DNA of 64,000 nucleotides from Mesorhizobium loti CJ3sym (GTDB lineage: Bacteria; Pseudomonadota; Alphaproteobacteria; Rhizobiales; Rhizobiaceae), in the NCBI RefSeq assembly GCF_000472785.1, contig NZ_AXAL01000007.1:1-64000 (forward strand), read 5' to 3'. Within the stretch, counting starts at the first letter, position 1. Each line of letters starts with the position of its first letter. Below are positions 1-8,172 of this stretch, in pieces. Position numbers and translations under genes: made by a program. Under the pieces are notes generated by a model. It had not been told where the DNA came from, ran no database searches, and worked only from the letters and a program-made list of their open reading frames with translations.

Positions 1-177
1 CGTCTTGTGGGGACCATACTCGCTGGGCGCGTCGCGCCACCGAAGGCCGTTCCTGATCACGAAGATGATGCCACTGACGATCCGCCGATCATCGACCCTG
101 GGCACTCCGTGAGACAGCGGGAAATGCCGCTCGATCCGGCGCATCTGCGCCTCCGACAGCCAGATCAAATCACTCAT
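1..177 (-). CDS. IS5-family transposase, N-terminal fragment cut by the window edge
   Basis: The first 59 residues of a transposase are readable on the minus strand from an ATG at 177 and run open to base 1. The start MSDLIWLSEAQMRRIERHFP and the later RVDDRRIVSGIIFVIRNGLR and WRDAPSEYGPHK are the typical N-terminal segment (DUF4096 region) of IS5-group transposases common in rhizobia. The catalytic DDE residues lie outside the window, so it cannot be said whether the gene is intact. The upstream flank reaches a candidate IS end near 240-253. The family call is by recognition. Confidence 0.8.
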   Translation of the reverse strand, partial: MSDLIWLSEAQMRRIERHFPLSHGVPRVDDRRIVSGIIFVIRNGLRWRDAPSEYGPHKT

Positions 178-229
178 TGCAGCGCCTCCTCGCACCGCCA
201 ATGAATCAGCCGTTTGCTGTCTCCGCAAG

Positions 230-253
230 AACTTTAATAGGTCCTGACCCTAG
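230..253. mobile_element. Probable end of the IS5-family element
   Basis: The sequence ggtcctgaccc followed by ctag at 240-253 lies about 60 bases upstream of the transposase start, where an IS5-group terminal inverted repeat is expected, and the short ctag/tag is a plausible target duplication. Only one end is in the window, so neither the inverted repeat nor the duplication can be confirmed. Confidence 0.4.
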
Positions 254-301
254 CAGATTGAGACTGCTATAGAGCACCGAAAATTCGTTTGTGAAGGTTT
301 C

Positions 302-376
302 TGGTACGCCCAAGGGGAATCGAACCCCTGTTACCGCCGTGAAAGGGCGGTGTCCTAACCGCTAGACGATGGGCGC
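302..376 (-). tRNA. tRNA-Glu, anticodon UUC
   Basis: Read on the minus strand, the sequence folds as a complete 75-nt tRNA. The acceptor arm GCGCCCA pairs with TGGGCGT (with a G1-U72 wobble), followed by discriminator A and an encoded CCA. The anticodon stem CCGCC/GGCGG encloses the loop CTTTCAC, giving anticodon TTC for glutamate. The T arm AGGGG-TTCGATT-CCCCT is canonical. It lies about 50 bases from the putative IS end. Confidence 0.96.
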
Positions 377-818
377 GCTCAGACGATGCGGCTTATACTG
401 ACGTTGTGCGCAACCGGCAACCCGTCAGTTGCCGCCTTGGACAACTTTTTTCCAAGCCTGCCGGATTGGCGATTTGGCCGGAGTTGGATATCATGGCCAC
501 GCGCCTTGGCGATTAGCAGAAACGCCCCATCGCTTCGTCATTCTAGGGCGGAGCAAGGAGCGAATCGACGCGGCGCAGACCCTAGAATCCATGCCGCGAC
601 GTTGAAGCGCCGCAACGGTGCGAAATTCTGCTCCGGTGTGCTCCCGGTTGACTCCCGGCATGGATCCTCGGGTCTCCGCGACGGAGCGTCGCTCCTGCTA
701 CGCCCGTGGATGACTAAGTTGGGGACGATTCGGCAAATCTCGAACGTCTGGAATTGTCCGCTGGAACGACATTGCCTAAAGGCCTTGGCTGCCAACAGGC
801 TCCGGCGCGTGCGCGCCG
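377..818. other. Intergenic stretch without a supported gene
   Basis: This 442-base stretch lies between tRNA-Glu and the M15/DUF882 lipoprotein gene. An open frame crosses it on the plus strand (386-958), but its translation is Arg/Ser-rich without family resemblance and runs antisense into the neighbouring gene, so it is not accepted. The recognisable content is the 178-bp palindromic element at 537-714. In 377-536 and 715-818 I see nothing else. Confidence 0.6.
537..714. repeat. 178-bp imperfect palindromic intergenic element
   Basis: The left arm begins gtcattctagggcggagcaa and runs to about 597. The right arm, read on the other strand from 714, begins gtcatccacgggcgtagcag. The two arms match over about 60 bases with scattered differences, including the shared inner segment gatccatgcc/gaatccatgcc. 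The roughly 60-base centre holds the loop. The whole could fold into a long hairpin. The layout resembles a repeat family I recall from Mesorhizobium intergenic regions; there is no second copy in this window. Confidence 0.7.
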
Positions 819-2087
819 TTAGCCGTCGCCGCCACCGTCACCACCGCCGCTGCGCCGGCGGCAGCGCCAGTTCCAGTCGCGCTCGGGGCCGACGTCGACG
901 TGGACCGAATCGGTGTGGCAGTAGGTGCCGACGCCGCCACGGCCAGGCATGGTCCTGATGTAGCTGGCCAGCTCCCATTTGGAGACGCCGGGCACCTGGA
1001 TGTCGGCGGCGGCGCAGTACATGTGCAGCGAATTCTTGGCGCCGTTGGCGCGGCGGTTGCGGGCCGGGTCGCGGTAGCCCGACGTCACCATCATCTTGCG
1101 GCCATAATGGCCTTCAATCGTCTTCAGCACGCGCACCAGCGACGGCTTCAGGCAGGCGACGTCGACGGTTTCGTTCTGCTTGAGCAGCCCGTTGGGCGCG
1201 AGCCTGGCCATGCCGGCGGCGGATGCCACCTGGTAGGAGCCGCCCGAACCTTCGTCCTCGTTGAGGTCGACGTCGCTTTCGTCGTCGAGGCCGGACTTGC
1301 GCTTGATTTCGAACAGGGCTGTCTGGCGCACGCCGGGTAGGGCATCGCTGCCCGTGATGTGACCGGCTTCGTCACCGGTCGAAGCCAACTGTATCGGCTT
1401 TGCCGTGGAGTCGGCGGATGCCAAGGTGATGATCGGCCTTGCCGCTGCCGGCGCGGGCGCCGGCTTGGCCTGTGCGATTGGCTGTTCGCCTGAACGCGTG
1501 TTGATCAGCGGGGCTGATGTCGCCGAAGCCGGCGTGGCGCCAAACATCGAGGCCAGGAAGCCTCTTTTCTTCGGCGCGTCGGCTTGCGGCGCTTCGCCAG
1601 CTGTCACATAGACCGGATTGTTCATCACCGGTGCGGCGGCAGGCTTCGGCGCGGTCACGGTGGCATCGGCGGCGGCGATCTTCTGGGCGACCGCGTCGGT
1701 CTGCTGCGCCGTCTGTATCGGCTGCTGCAAGGCCTGCGGCGTTTGTCCCACGATCGTCTCAGCGCCGGCGGGCGTTGTCAGCGGAAAGGCGGCTTCGGGC
1801 TTGGCCACCGGCACGTAGGCGACCGTTTCGGGCAGTGCCGTATCGCCTTCGCTCATCACGGTTGTCTGCGTGGCCGTCGTTTGCGATGTCGAATCGGCGG
1901 TGGCGATCGGCTTGCCGGTGGCGGCCGCGCTGATGTCCGAGGAAGAGGCATTGTAGCCAGGCATTCCAACCGACTGTGTCGGGTCGCCGGCCGATGTGCA
2001 GGAGGCCAGGAGCACGGAGCAGAGCGCTGCCACGATGGCGCGGCGTTCTCCCTTTGCGAGGCTCCACCCTGCTGATTTCAAAGTCAA
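819..2087 (-). CDS. Secreted lipoprotein with C-terminal peptidase M15-like (DUF882/YcbK) domain
   Basis: A 422-residue protein. The start is taken as the TTG at 2087 because a strong GAGGGGG sits 5 bases upstream; an in-frame ATG at 2147 lacks such a site. The N-terminus is a lipoprotein signal with lipobox LLASC. Residues about 30-300 are low-complexity Ala/Pro/Thr-rich, probably a periplasmic spacer. The last 110 residues carry the M15/DUF882 fold: SGYRDPARNRRANGAKNSLH, then AADI and VHVD, giving the His-Asp-His zinc ligands. Family members act on, or bind, peptidoglycan peptides. The tail RCRRRSGGGDGGGDG is odd and basic/Gly-rich. Exact substrate unknown. Confidence 0.8.
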   Translation of the reverse strand: MTLKSAGWSLAKGERRAIVAALCSVLLASCTSAGDPTQSVGMPGYNASSSDISAAATGKPIATADSTSQTTATQTTVMSEGDTALPETVAYVPVAKPEAAFPLTTPAGAETIVGQTPQALQQPIQTAQQTDAVAQKIAAADATVTAPKPAAAPVMNNPVYVTAGEAPQADAPKKRGFLASMFGATPASATSAPLINTRSGEQPIAQAKPAPAPAAARPIITLASADSTAKPIQLASTGDEAGHITGSDALPGVRQTALFEIKRKSGLDDESDVDLNEDEGSGGSYQVASAAGMARLAPNGLLKQNETVDVACLKPSLVRVLKTIEGHYGRKMMVTSGYRDPARNRRANGAKNSLHMYCAAADIQVPGVSKWELASYIRTMPGRGGVGTYCHTDSVHVDVGPERDWNWRCRRRSGGGDGGGDG

Positions 2088-2243
2088 ATTCCCCCTCGAT
2101 GCCCGGTCGGTATGTCCTTGGCGCGGCGCCGAAGCATCGCTGCCCAAGGTGACCTTTGTCTCCGATCCGGAAACGAGACCTGTGTCAAATCCGCAAGCCT
2201 TGAAGTATTTTTGCCGTGATTGCCGAATTACGGCTGCTTGATG

Positions 2244-2284
2244 GTTGACGACACCATTTCGCCCGGTTTTGGCGGGCCGTCAAC
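2244..2284 (-). terminator. Hairpin downstream of phaC
   Basis: The inverted repeat gttgacg (2244-2250) / cgtcaac (2278-2284), with an inner cgcc/ggcg pair, lies just past the phaC stop and before the next minus-strand gene. No clear T-run follows, so it is only a candidate terminator. Confidence 0.4.
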
Positions 2285-2304
2285 TCACCAGACATTACAG
2301 TCCG

Positions 2305-4140
2305 TTACACACGCACCTTCACATAGGTACCGGGAGCATCGCCCAAGGTTTTCATATGCTTGCCGGGTTTGCGGGCCGGCACGCGGGTGTTCTCCTTGGC
2401 CTCTATCCAGCTTTGCCAGTGCGGCCACCAGGAGCCGGGATGGTCGGTGGCATTGGTAAACCACTGGCCGAAATCACCTGTCGGCGGGCCGCCGGTCCAG
2501 TACTGGTATTTGTTGGATGCCGGCGGATTGACGACGCCTGCGATATGGCCCGATGCAGCCATGACATAGTCGACCTTGCCGCCGAAATATTTCGAGCCGA
2601 GGAACACCGAAAGCGCCGGCGCGATGTGGTCTTCCTTGGAGGCGAGATTGTAGACCGGGATGGTGACATCGCCGAGCGAGACCGTGTGCCCCGCCAGCTC
2701 CATCGTGCCTTGCGAGAGATTGTTCTCGAGATAGCAGTTGCGCAGGTAGAAAGAGTGATTGGCCGCGGCCATGCGGGTCGAATCGGCGTTCCAGTAGAGC
2801 AGGTCGAAGGGCAGGGGATCCTTGCCGCGCATGTAGTTGTTGACGACATAGGGCCAGATCAGGTCGCCGGAGCGCAGCATGTTGAAGGCGGTCGCCATCT
2901 TGGTGCCGTCGAGATAGCCCTTTTCGTTCATGGACTTTTCCACCGCCGCGACCTGGTCCTCGTCGACGAACACTTTCAGGTCGCCGGCATGGGTGAAGTC
3001 GACCTGGGTGGTGAAGAAAGTGGCCGATCGGATGCGGTCGTCGCCCTCCTGCGCCATCAGCGCCAATGCCGCCGCCAGCAATGTGCCGCCAACGCAGTAA
3101 CCGATCGCGTTGACGTCGCGTTCGCCGGTGGCCTTTTCGATCGTGTCGAGGCCGTATTGCAGGCCCTCGCGGATATAGGCCTCCCAACCCTTGGCGCCGT
3201 GGCGTTCATCCGGATTGATCCATGAGATGACGAACACGGTATGGCCCTGTTCGATCGCCCAGCGGATGAAGGATTTCTGCGGGTTGAGGTCGAGGATATA
3301 GAACTTGTTGATCCAGGGCGGGCAGATCAGCAGTGGCCGCTTGAGCACCGTCTCGGTCGTCGGATCATACTGGATGATCTCGGCGACATCGCTGCGGCCG
3401 ACCACCTTGCCGGGCGTCATCGCGATGTTCCTGCCGATCTCGAAGGGCGAGTAATCAGCCTGGCGCATTTTCAGGTCGCCCTTACCGGCGGCGATGTCCT
3501 CGGCCAGCATCTTCATGCCGCGCACCAGGTTCTCGCCATTGGAGGCAACGGTTTCGCGGAACAGTTCCGGGTTGGTCAGGATGAAATTCGACGGCGAGAT
3601 GGCGTTGGACACCTGCTTGACGTAGAAGCTGGCCTTATGGCGGGTGTGCTCGTCAAGACCTTCGGCGTGATCGACCAGTTCGGACGCCCAGCGCGAGGTG
3701 ACGAGATAGGCCTGCTTGAGGAAATCGAAGAAGGCGTTGCGGCCCCATTCCGGATCCTGGAAGCGCTTGTCGCCGCGCTCCGGCTTGACGGCATCGTCGG
3801 GAGCCTCGGTGTTGGGGCTGACGCGCTGTATGGCGTTCGCCCACACGGTCATGTAGCCGGCAAACAGCCGCGTCTGTGCTTCCAGCGCGCGCTGCGGGTC
3901 GGCAAGCCAGTATTCGCTGAGCTTGGAGAAGGTCTTGACCATGTCGACGACCGGTTCGGCGACGTGGTCGCGCAGTTCGCCTTTTTCGCGCGGTTCGGCC
4001 CAGGCGGAAGCCGCCTTGCCGGCCTGCTCGACCATGCGCGCCATGTTCAGGGCGAAGCGTTCCGGGTCCTTCACCAGATATTGCTCGACGGTCGAAGGCT
4101 CGTCATCTTCCGTTTTGCCCGAATCGGGTGTTTTGGACAT
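2305..4140 (-). CDS. phaC: Class I poly(3-hydroxyalkanoate) synthase
   Basis: A 611-residue PHA synthase that polymerises (R)-3-hydroxyacyl-CoA into storage polyester at the granule surface. The start at 4140 follows GGGAGGAA by 11 bases; a longer frame to 4206 is not needed. The PhaC N-terminal domain covers about residues 60-240, followed by the alpha/beta-hydrolase core. The lipase-like box GYCVGG places the catalytic Cys near residue 349. The Asp in SKEDHIAP and the His in AASGHIAGVVNPP complete the triad. Length is normal for class I. phaA, phaB and phasin genes are not nearby. The gene is divergent from the small lipoprotein at 4239, with 98 bases between them. Confidence 0.95.
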   Translation of the reverse strand: MSKTPDSGKTEDDEPSTVEQYLVKDPERFALNMARMVEQAGKAASAWAEPREKGELRDHVAEPVVDMVKTFSKLSEYWLADPQRALEAQTRLFAGYMTVWANAIQRVSPNTEAPDDAVKPERGDKRFQDPEWGRNAFFDFLKQAYLVTSRWASELVDHAEGLDEHTRHKASFYVKQVSNAISPSNFILTNPELFRETVASNGENLVRGMKMLAEDIAAGKGDLKMRQADYSPFEIGRNIAMTPGKVVGRSDVAEIIQYDPTTETVLKRPLLICPPWINKFYILDLNPQKSFIRWAIEQGHTVFVISWINPDERHGAKGWEAYIREGLQYGLDTIEKATGERDVNAIGYCVGGTLLAAALALMAQEGDDRIRSATFFTTQVDFTHAGDLKVFVDEDQVAAVEKSMNEKGYLDGTKMATAFNMLRSGDLIWPYVVNNYMRGKDPLPFDLLYWNADSTRMAAANHSFYLRNCYLENNLSQGTMELAGHTVSLGDVTIPVYNLASKEDHIAPALSVFLGSKYFGGKVDYVMAASGHIAGVVNPPASNKYQYWTGGPPTGDFGQWFTNATDHPGSWWPHWQSWIEAKENTRVPARKPGKHMKTLGDAPGTYVKVRV

Positions 4141-4238
4141 TGTGCGCGGGGTTCCTCCCGAAGCGATTTCTTGACATATTAACATGGGACATCCGACAGG
4201 GTCCAATCCCGCTCTACCTCGGCTGCCAAGGAAACAAT

Positions 4239-4634
4239 ATGACGATTAATGTTGGCGAGACTGTTTTTTTCGGTGCCGCACGCTTTTGCCGCATCGGCGC
4301 GGCGATCGTCCTCGTTGGGATCGCCGGGTGTTCGAGCACGAATACCGGCGGTCCGGTGCCGATGGCCGAGACTGCCGGGCCAAAGGATACGGGCACCTTT
4401 CCGAACCTGAATATCCCGCCGAAGGTGGCAGCCAAGCAGTTCACCAATGAGGAGCGGGATGCCAAGCTTGCCCAGTTGAAGGCGGATGAAAACCGGCAAG
4501 GCGCCAAAAAAGGCGGCGGCCCACCGGTTTCCAACCAGGCGGCGCTGACGGATCTGGCCAAGAAGCATGGCCCGCAGACGCTGAAGCAGATCGAAGGCAA
4601 ATGCGATCCCGCCCTCGACCCTACCTGCAAATGA
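4239..4634 (+). CDS. Small lipoprotein, function unknown
   Basis: A 131-residue protein starting at the ATG after AAGGAAACA. The N-terminus has a hydrophobic signal ending in the lipobox VGIAGC, so it should be lipid-anchored. The mature part contains FPNLNIPPKVAAKQFTNEER and then a charged stretch with a KADENRQG segment. It ends with CDPALDPTC, two cysteines that could pair. I recognise no enzymatic domain; similar short lipoproteins occur at this position in rhizobia, between phaC and the aminotransferase gene. It may share regulation with the aminotransferase gene 27 bases downstream. Confidence 0.75.
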   Translation: MTINVGETVFFGAARFCRIGAAIVLVGIAGCSSTNTGGPVPMAETAGPKDTGTFPNLNIPPKVAAKQFTNEERDAKLAQLKADENRQGAKKGGGPPVSNQAALTDLAKKHGPQTLKQIEGKCDPALDPTCK

Positions 4635-4661
4635 GTATATAGCGCGCGCCCAACGCCCCCG

Positions 4662-5894
4662 ATGTCTGGAACTGCCATGGAAGAATTTTACAAGGTCCGC
4701 CGGCTTCCGCCCTACGTGTTCGAGCAGGTCAACCGGCTCAAGGCCAGCGCCCGTTCGCGCGGCGCCGACATCATCGACCTCGGCATGGGCAATCCGGACC
4801 TGCCGACGCCAAAAGCCATCGTCGACAAATTGTGCGAAGTGGTGCGCGACCCGCGCACGCATCGCTATTCCTCCTCGCGCGGCATTCCGGGCCTGCGCCG
4901 TGCCCAGGCCGCCTATTACCAGCGCCGCTTCGGCGTGAAGCTCAATCCCGACACGCAAGTGGTGGCCACGCTCGGTTCGAAGGAAGGCTTCGCCAACATG
5001 GCGCAGGCGATCACAGCGCCCGGCGACGTCATCTTGTGCCCGAACCCGACCTATCCGATCCACGCCTTCGGTTTCATCATGTCGGGCGGCGTCATCCGCT
5101 CACTGCAGGTCGAGCCTGATGACGGCTTCATCCCGGCGCTGGAGCGCGGTGTTCGCCATTCCATCCCGAAGCCGTTGGCGCTGATCCTCAACTATCCGTC
5201 GAACCCGACGGCACTGGTCGCTTCGCTCGATTTCTACAAGGACGTGGTCGCCTTCGCGAAGAAGAACGACATCATCATCCTGTCCGACCTTGCCTATTCC
5301 GAAATCTATTTCGACGGCAATCCGCCGCCTTCGGTGCTGCAGGTTCCTGGCGCCATGGATGTCTGCGTCGAATTCACCTCGATGTCGAAGACCTTCTCCA
5401 TGCCCGGCTGGCGCATGGGTTTTGCCGTCGGCAATGAGCGGCTGATCTCGGCGTTGACCCGGGTAAAGTCCTATCTCGATTACGGCGCCTTCACGCCGAT
5501 CCAGGTGGCGGCGGCCCATGCGCTCAATGGCGACGGCGCCGATATCGCCGAGGTGCGTGACATCTACCACAAGCGCCGCGACGTGATGGTCGATTCGTTC
5601 GGTCGCGCCGGCTGGACCATTCCGGCGCCGGCCGCCTCGATGTTCGCCTGGGCGCCAATCCCGGAGCCGTTCAAGCATCTCGGCTCGCTCGAATTCTCCA
5701 AGCTGCTCATCGAGCACGCCGACGTGGCGGTGGCGCCTGGTGTCGGCTTCGGCGAACATGGCGATAATTTCGTGCGCGTTGCGCTGGTCGAGAATGAGCA
5801 CCGGATCCGCCAGGCGGCACGCAACATCAAGCGCTTCCTGTCGAGCAGCGCCAAGCAGCCCAACAATGTGGTGCCGCTGTCCGCCCACCGGTAA
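4662..5894 (+). CDS. alaC: AlaC-type PLP-dependent aminotransferase (class I/II)
   Basis: A 410-residue fold-type I aminotransferase that closely follows E. coli AlaC (glutamate-pyruvate transaminase) in recognised segments: RRLPPYVF, DLGMGNPDLPTP, HRYSSSRGIPGLRRA, GSKEGFANM, NYPSNPTA and FTSMSKTFSMPGWRMGF. The Lys of SMSK, about residue 243, should bind PLP. The start may be the ATG at 4662 or the one at 4677; neither has a strong ribosome site. Likely role: alanine synthesis, possibly with activity in diaminopimelate or aspartate-family transamination, as such enzymes are often annotated. It lies 37 bases before hom, suggesting co-transcription of amino-acid genes. Confidence 0.88.
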   Translation: MSGTAMEEFYKVRRLPPYVFEQVNRLKASARSRGADIIDLGMGNPDLPTPKAIVDKLCEVVRDPRTHRYSSSRGIPGLRRAQAAYYQRRFGVKLNPDTQVVATLGSKEGFANMAQAITAPGDVILCPNPTYPIHAFGFIMSGGVIRSLQVEPDDGFIPALERGVRHSIPKPLALILNYPSNPTALVASLDFYKDVVAFAKKNDIIILSDLAYSEIYFDGNPPPSVLQVPGAMDVCVEFTSMSKTFSMPGWRMGFAVGNERLISALTRVKSYLDYGAFTPIQVAAAHALNGDGADIAEVRDIYHKRRDVMVDSFGRAGWTIPAPAASMFAWAPIPEPFKHLGSLEFSKLLIEHADVAVAPGVGFGEHGDNFVRVALVENEHRIRQAARNIKRFLSSSAKQPNNVVPLSAHR

Positions 5895-5931
5895 GCAAAA
5901 ATTCGATCTGATTTGAGGGACGTCGCCTTCC

Positions 5932-7245
5932 ATGGCTGAAGCACTGCGTGTTGGAATTGCCGGACTTGGCACGGTCGGCGCGTCGGTGGCGCGGGTGCTG
6001 CGCGAGAAGGCTGCGGAACTGACCCGGCAGTGCGGGCGCGAGATTGTCGTCACCGCGGTCTCGGCGCGTGATCCGAAACGCGACCGTGGCGTCGATGTCA
6101 GTTCGGCAAAATGGTTCGACGACCCGGTCAAGCTGGCGCAGAGTGCCGACATTGACGTGTTCATCGAATTGATCGGCGGCGATGAAGGGCCGGCGCGCCT
6201 GTCGGTGAAGGCGGCGCTTGAAGCCGGCCGCCACGTCGTTACCGCCAACAAGGCGCTGCTCGCAAAGCATGGTGTAGCGCTGGCCGAGATCGCCGAGAAG
6301 AAGGGCGTGCTGCTCAACTACGAAGCGGCGGTAGCCGGCGGCATTCCCGTCATCAAGACGATGCGTGAGGCGATGGCCGGCAATTCGGTCACCCGCGTGT
6401 TCGGCATTCTCAACGGCACCTGCAACTACATCCTGACCCGCATGGAGGCCGAGGGCATCTCGTTTGATGAATGCCTGAAGGACGCGCAGCGGCTGGGCTA
6501 CGCCGAGGCGGACCCGACTTTCGATATCGAGGGCCATGACACCGCGCACAAGCTGTCGATCCTGACCAGCCTTGCCTTCGGTACGAAGATCGCGGCCAAC
6601 GACATCTATATGGAAGGCATTTCCAACATCACGCAGGCCGACATCCGCGCGGCCGGCGACCTCGGCTACCGGATCAAGCTGCTCGGCGTTGCCCAGCGCA
6701 CCGAAAGCGGTATCGAGCAGCGCGTGCATCCGACCATGGTGCCGACCGCCTCGGTCATAGCGCAGGTGCACGGCGTCACCAATGCGGTGGCGATCGAGAC
6801 CGACATTCTTGGCGAGCTGCTGCTGTCAGGCCCCGGCGCCGGTGGCAATGCCACGGCCTCGGCCGTCATCGGCGACATCGCCGACATCGCCAAGAGCCGG
6901 CCTGGCTTCCAGCACGGCCCGGTCTTCGGCCGGCCGGCGAAGGAGTTGAGGCCTTACAAGAAAGCGCAGATGCGCAGCCATGCCGGCGGCTATTTTATCC
7001 GGCTGACCGTGCACGACCGCATCGGCGTCTTCGCCGCGATCGCCAAGCGCATGGCCGACAATGATATTTCGCTGGAATCGATCGTCCAGCACGCGGTCAG
7101 CGGCGAGGCCGCCGTGCAGAAGACGGTGATCCTCGTCACGCATGAGACCACCGAGGCCGCCGTGCGCAAGGCCGTCGACGGCATCACCAAGGACGGTCAC
7201 CTGACCGACAAGCCACAGGTCATCCGCATCGAGCGGGCAGGGTAG
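5932..7245 (+). CDS. hom: Homoserine dehydrogenase with C-terminal ACT domain
   Basis: A 437-residue enzyme that reduces aspartate-4-semialdehyde to homoserine with NAD(P)H, the branch step to threonine and methionine. The Rossmann motif GIAGLGTVGASVA is at residues 7-19. Catalytic-domain signatures include VTANKALLA, GGIPVIK, GILNGTCNYIL and AEADPTFDIEGHDTAHKL. Residues about 350-437 are an ACT domain (RLTVHDRIGVFAAIAKRMAD), the usual site of threonine feedback control. The start ATG at 5932 is 37 bases after the aminotransferase stop. Length is typical. It belongs to the rhizobial order phaC / aminotransferase / hom / glpX / recJ. Confidence 0.95.
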   Translation: MAEALRVGIAGLGTVGASVARVLREKAAELTRQCGREIVVTAVSARDPKRDRGVDVSSAKWFDDPVKLAQSADIDVFIELIGGDEGPARLSVKAALEAGRHVVTANKALLAKHGVALAEIAEKKGVLLNYEAAVAGGIPVIKTMREAMAGNSVTRVFGILNGTCNYILTRMEAEGISFDECLKDAQRLGYAEADPTFDIEGHDTAHKLSILTSLAFGTKIAANDIYMEGISNITQADIRAAGDLGYRIKLLGVAQRTESGIEQRVHPTMVPTASVIAQVHGVTNAVAIETDILGELLLSGPGAGGNATASAVIGDIADIAKSRPGFQHGPVFGRPAKELRPYKKAQMRSHAGGYFIRLTVHDRIGVFAAIAKRMADNDISLESIVQHAVSGEAAVQKTVILVTHETTEAAVRKAVDGITKDGHLTDKPQVIRIERAG

Positions 7246-7254
7246 CTCTCAATT

Positions 7255-7287
7255 CGCTTGTAGCGCGGGAACCCCTGCAAGCGTTTT
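7255..7287 (+). terminator. Possible terminator after hom
   Basis: cgcttg (7255-7260) pairs with caagcg (7278-7283), and four T follow directly. The interior pairs only partly, so strength is uncertain. It would separate hom from the DUF883 gene. Confidence 0.45.
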
Positions 7288-7346
7288 GCCCGGCTGATGG
7301 CAAACAGCCGCGATCCGCCGGAACGAATTCGCGTCGACGCCGTTCT

Positions 7347-7367
7347 CTTGGTCAACAACCAAGGGAG
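7347..7367 (+). promoter_or_regulatory. Small hairpin overlapping the ribosome binding site of the DUF883 gene
   Basis: CTTGGT (7347-7352) and ACCAAG (7358-7363) form a perfect 6-bp stem with a 5-base loop. The 3' arm covers the first bases of the Shine-Dalgarno AAGGGAG (7361-7367), 7 bases before the ATG at 7375. This could mask the site in the mRNA. Seen in the sequence; any function is inferred. Confidence 0.4.
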
Positions 7368-7374
7368 CCAATTC

Positions 7375-7731
7375 ATGGCCGATACCAACAAGTCCGACCT
7401 GCCCGATATCGACGATATCCAGAAGACGCTGGAAAAGCAGATCGCCGAACTGCGCAAGGAGATCACCAAGATCAACAAGAGCATTTCGGCAAGGGGCGCT
7501 GAGTTGCTCGATGACGCCAGCGAGCAGGCTTCGGATTTCTACGACACCGCCGCGGCCCGCGCGTCACGAACCGCGCAGCAGCTGCGCAGCCAGGCCCAGG
7601 CGGTCTCGGACGTCGCGCGCGAAAACCCGGGCACGACGACAGCCGTGATCGGTGTGATCGGCCTGCTCGGCTTCCTGGCCGGCTTTGCCATCGGTCAATC
7701 GACGAACGACACGTCGCGCCGCTGGTATTGA
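7375..7731 (+). CDS. DUF883 (ElaB/YqjD-like) membrane-anchored protein
   Basis: A 118-residue protein. The ATG at 7375 follows AAGGGAG; an upstream in-frame start at 7297 is rejected because it lacks a site. The first two thirds are helical and charged (IDDIQKTLEKQIAELRKEIT), likely coiled coil, followed by an Ala-rich amphipathic part. The C-terminus carries ARENPGTTTAVIGVIG and a hydrophobic Gly-rich segment, the tail anchor of the ElaB/YqjD/DUF883 family. In E. coli these proteins associate ribosomes with the inner membrane in stationary phase; the same role here is inference. It sits 70 bases before another small membrane protein. Confidence 0.82.
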   Translation: MADTNKSDLPDIDDIQKTLEKQIAELRKEITKINKSISARGAELLDDASEQASDFYDTAAARASRTAQQLRSQAQAVSDVARENPGTTTAVIGVIGLLGFLAGFAIGQSTNDTSRRWY

Positions 7732-7801
7732 CCGCGCCGGCATCGAGCCGGCGTCGCCGGCTCGATTCTCCATTTCAGGCAATCATTTCTAGGAGGGCAC
7801 C

Positions 7802-7969
7802 GTGGCTTCATCCATGTTGATCAGCATCCTGATCACATTCCTCGTCATCATTCTCGTTCTCTATCTGGTGCAGCGCCTGCCGCTCGACGCCAGGATGCGG
7901 CAGATCGTGCAGGTTGTCGTCATCATCATCGGCATCATTTCGCTGCTCAGATATCTCGCGGTTTTCTAG
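7802..7969 (+). CDS. Small two-helix membrane protein (Thivi_2564-like)
   Basis: A 55-residue gene read from the GTG at 7802, preceded by a strong AGGAGGG. It encodes a first hydrophobic helix (MLISILITFLVIILVLYLV), a short polar turn QRLPLDARMRQ, and a second helix rich in V and I. The layout of two helices around a PLDAR/PMD-like turn matches the small Thivi_2564 family common in alphaproteobacteria. Function unknown. It probably forms a small operon with the DUF883 gene and is followed by a strong terminator. Confidence 0.75.
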   Translation: MASSMLISILITFLVIILVLYLVQRLPLDARMRQIVQVVVIIIGIISLLRYLAVF

Positions 7970-8002
7970 ATCGCGACAGCCATCATCTGTACTTCTTCAA
8001 GG

Positions 8003-8034
8003 CGGCTCGGTCGGAAACGACCGGGCCGACTTTT
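8003..8034 (+). terminator. Rho-independent terminator
   Basis: An 11-bp stem, 8003-8013 with 8018-8028 (one G-U pair), closes on the stable tetraloop gaaa and is followed by acTTTTT. It ends the DUF883/small membrane protein unit. Confidence 0.88.
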
Positions 8035-8172
8035 TGTTGGAAATAGGGTTCAATCGATTGATATTGCAGAGTTTTCGATAAAATTTTTACCAGGTCTTGC
8101 CGTTGTCATGCTCGTTTGACAAAACAGGCGCGCCTCCGGCGGGAGGCGCTTGTGAACGAGGATTTTCCCCCA

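Noticed and set aside
386..958. 190-residue open frame on the plus strand
   Set aside because: It is Arg/Ser-rich without family resemblance, covers the palindromic element and runs antisense into the M15/DUF882 gene; typical of spurious frames at high GC.
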